A stretch of DNA of 64,000 nucleotides from Bacillota bacterium (GTDB lineage Bacteria > Bacillota > Clostridia > DSM-8532). The notes beneath the pieces are model-generated. The model was not told the origin of the DNA and searched no databases. It saw only the letters and a program-made list of their open reading frames with translations. Made by a program: the position numbers and the translations under genes. The DNA is taken from assembly GCA_023443745.1 (NCBI GenBank), contig JAEZTB010000042.1, positions 682,001 to 746,000 of the forward strand, given 5' to 3'. This document shows, in pieces, positions 62,717 to 64,000 of this stretch. How positions within the stretch are numbered: position 1 is the stretch's first letter; each line of letters opens with the position of its first letter.

Positions 62717-64000
62717 ATGCATGGTTTTTCAAAGGCCTCACCAATACCCATGGAAATTGATGAAAGTAAAACAGCCAATTTTAGGTGGGTGAACAAACCC
62801 GTCTTGAAATCCCTGCTCTTGGATGACATGGAAAATCCGGCTAACTGGCAACACCACGGTGTAGGTGGTTTAAGCTTTACAAAGGAAAGATTCTTGGATG
62901 GCACCCAATGCCTGCGGCTTGTCGCAAAGACGAAAATGAAGACAAATGTAGCCCCTGATGATCGTGAACATTATGGACGACCCTTTGGTGAAGTTATTGT
63001 CAGACGGTCCTTTAAAGAAGAGGATTGGAGTCAGTATAACCGTCTTTCCTTCTGGGTATATCCCACTCTCCCAGGATTCAAGGTAATCTCCATGTATGCC
63101 GTACTACATAATGACGGCGCTATAAAAATTCCTGACTCCTATGAAAGAGAAGGCCTGCACTTTTTCCTCCTCAAACCCGATCAATGGAACCATGTGGTCT
63201 GGGAAATAGCAAGTCTTCCGCGAGAAAGAGTCACGGCTGTCGATATCATCTATCGTATGCAGGGTCATGAACCCGGAGCCACTGATACTGTTTGCTTTGA
63301 TATTGACAGGCTTGAACTTCAAAAAGTGGAGGCTGATCACTTTGAAGGTTGGAATGTAGCGCCAGGTCGCATAGCCTTCAGCCATACGGGGTATCAGACG
63401 GGAACAATAAAAACTGCCATTGCCAGTCAATTGGCTGTAAAAGAATTTTCTCTTGTTCATGCTGATACCAATAAAGTTGTCCTCACAAAGCCTATTAAGA
63501 CTGTAACCATGCCTCAACCTGCAAATAGAGGTGTGATGTCCGCGGCAGGAGAATTCCATCTAATGGATTTCTCTGAGCTGGAGGAAGAAGGCCTTTACTT
63601 TATAAAGGCAGGAGTTGTCGAAACTCAGCCTTTTCGCATTGATAAGAATGTCTGGCGAGGCACCATCTGGAAGACTTTGAATTTCTTCTTTTGCGAGCGC
63701 TGCGGCTTTGACATTCCAGGTATTCATGGTGTATGTCATCAGGATTGGCAATGCGAAAGCAGCGGCAAAAAAATGGTCATTAATGGAGGCTGGCATGATG
63801 CCGGTGATTTATCCCAGGGTGTATGGAATACAACTGAAGCCACCTATGCCATGTTCCATTTAGCCGAAAAGATAAAAACGAAGGACCCTGATCTCTATGA
63901 GCAGCTTATTGATGAAGCAAAGTGGGGCCTTATCTGGATATTAAAAACAAGATTCGGGGATGGGAATCGGTCAGTTTGGGCAACTATGGATTTTTGGACC
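62717..64000 (+). CDS. Family 9 glycoside hydrolase, N-terminal part (runs off the window)
   Basis: 428 codons from the ATG at 62717 (GGAGG seven bases upstream) to the right edge, no stop. Residues ~25-185: beta-sandwich carbohydrate-binding-like domain (LLLDDMENPANWQHHG). ~195-300: Ig-like cellulase N-terminal domain (VHADTNKVVLTKP, EGLYFIKAG). From ~305: GH9 barrel with the catalytic aspartates Asp361 and Asp364 in INGGWHDAGDLSQG. The N-terminus MHGFSKASPIPMEIDESK is no signal peptide, so the enzyme looks cytoplasmic, unlike most endoglucanases. Could be an exo-acting beta-glucosidase or glucosaminidase-type GH9. Confidence 0.88.
   Translation, partial: MHGFSKASPIPMEIDESKTANFRWVNKPVLKSLLLDDMENPANWQHHGVGGLSFTKERFLDGTQCLRLVAKTKMKTNVAPDDREHYGRPFGEVIVRRSFKEEDWSQYNRLSFWVYPTLPGFKVISMYAVLHNDGAIKIPDSYEREGLHFFLLKPDQWNHVVWEIASLPRERVTAVDIIYRMQGHEPGATDTVCFDIDRLELQKVEADHFEGWNVAPGRIAFSHTGYQTGTIKTAIASQLAVKEFSLVHADTNKVVLTKPIKTVTMPQPANRGVMSAAGEFHLMDFSELEEEGLYFIKAGVVETQPFRIDKNVWRGTIWKTLNFFFCERCGFDIPGIHGVCHQDWQCESSGKKMVINGGWHDAGDLSQGVWNTTEATYAMFHLAEKIKTKDPDLYEQLIDEAKWGLIWILKTRFGDGNRSVWATMDFWT

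Noticed and set aside
1..64000. tRNA/rRNA genes, CRISPR arrays, transposases, prophage
   Set aside because: No T-loop-like or rRNA segments, no regularly spaced short repeats, and no transposase, integrase or phage genes were found; the repeats present are dispersed elements A and B and in-gene modules.

Overview
The window reads as chromosome of a low-to-moderate GC, Gram-positive anaerobe, most likely a plant-polysaccharide-degrading member of the Clostridia. The evidence is strong GGAGG-type ribosome binding sites, lipoprotein solute-binding proteins, Clostridia-type DUF421/DUF4363/EFR1-ferredoxin genes, a clostridial-type cellobiose phosphorylase, and a family 9 glycoside hydrolase. Taxonomy is inferred from gene content only; there is no rRNA. 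I found no tRNA, CRISPR array, insertion sequence or prophage.

Layout. 1-4.2 kb: a GC-rich, repeat-built secreted surface protein (GLUG and YDG-like modules), minus strand, running off the left edge. 4.4-15.8 kb: a sugar-uptake island on the minus strand with two CUT1-type transporters (two lipoproteins, four permeases, no ATPase), then a large membrane hybrid histidine kinase and a SARP-type response regulator. 16-22.5 kb: small membrane and secreted proteins, a cyclase-ATPase-TPR giant, and a divergent GAF histidine kinase. 22.5-28.9 kb: a 6.2-kb segment bracketed by a 95-bp inverted repeat (93/95 identical). It holds an HD hydrolase, a CBM9-like protein, a methyltransferase, an EFR1 ferredoxin, a flavin reductase broken by one in-frame stop, a TetR regulator with two palindromic operators, and a DUF421/DUF4363 pair. 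29-31.4 kb: an MFS transporter behind an attenuator-like leader, and a frameshifted AEC-family permease.

31.5-34.6 kb: a TPP-riboswitch-controlled thiamine salvage operon (thiD-thiM-thiE-HAD). 34.6-36.8 kb: glycerate kinase and tartronate-semialdehyde reductase. 36.9-41.9 kb: an AraC regulator followed by two TIM-barrel isomerases and two Gfo/Idh/MocA oxidoreductases. 42.1-45.6 kb: LacI plus cellobiose phosphorylase, translationally coupled. 45.8 kb: DUF362 ferredoxin. 47-59.1 kb: a long minus-strand operon with a branched-chain-type ABC transporter, a hydroxyacid dehydrogenase, a TIM-barrel enzyme, two zinc MDR dehydrogenases and a split transketolase, with a GntR/FCD regulator upstream. 59.5-62.4 kb: DNA polymerase IV, TlpA/CcdA redox genes, and a small basic protein. 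62.7 kb to the right edge: a GH9 hydrolase with no visible signal peptide.

Connections. A 12-base motif (ACGTCATACGTC) is identical in the promoters of the branched-chain-type operon and of glycerate kinase 22 kb away. A close variant lies in the GntR gene's own promoter. This suggests one regulon that brings in an unidentified sugar, polyol or sugar acid and drains it through hydroxypyruvate/glycerate to glycolysis. A second dispersed element (three copies, each reading into a downstream gene) combines an extended -10 promoter, a conserved ACCCGTTACC box and a hairpin. It shares core features with the inverted repeat and may be an undescribed mobile promoter/leader element.
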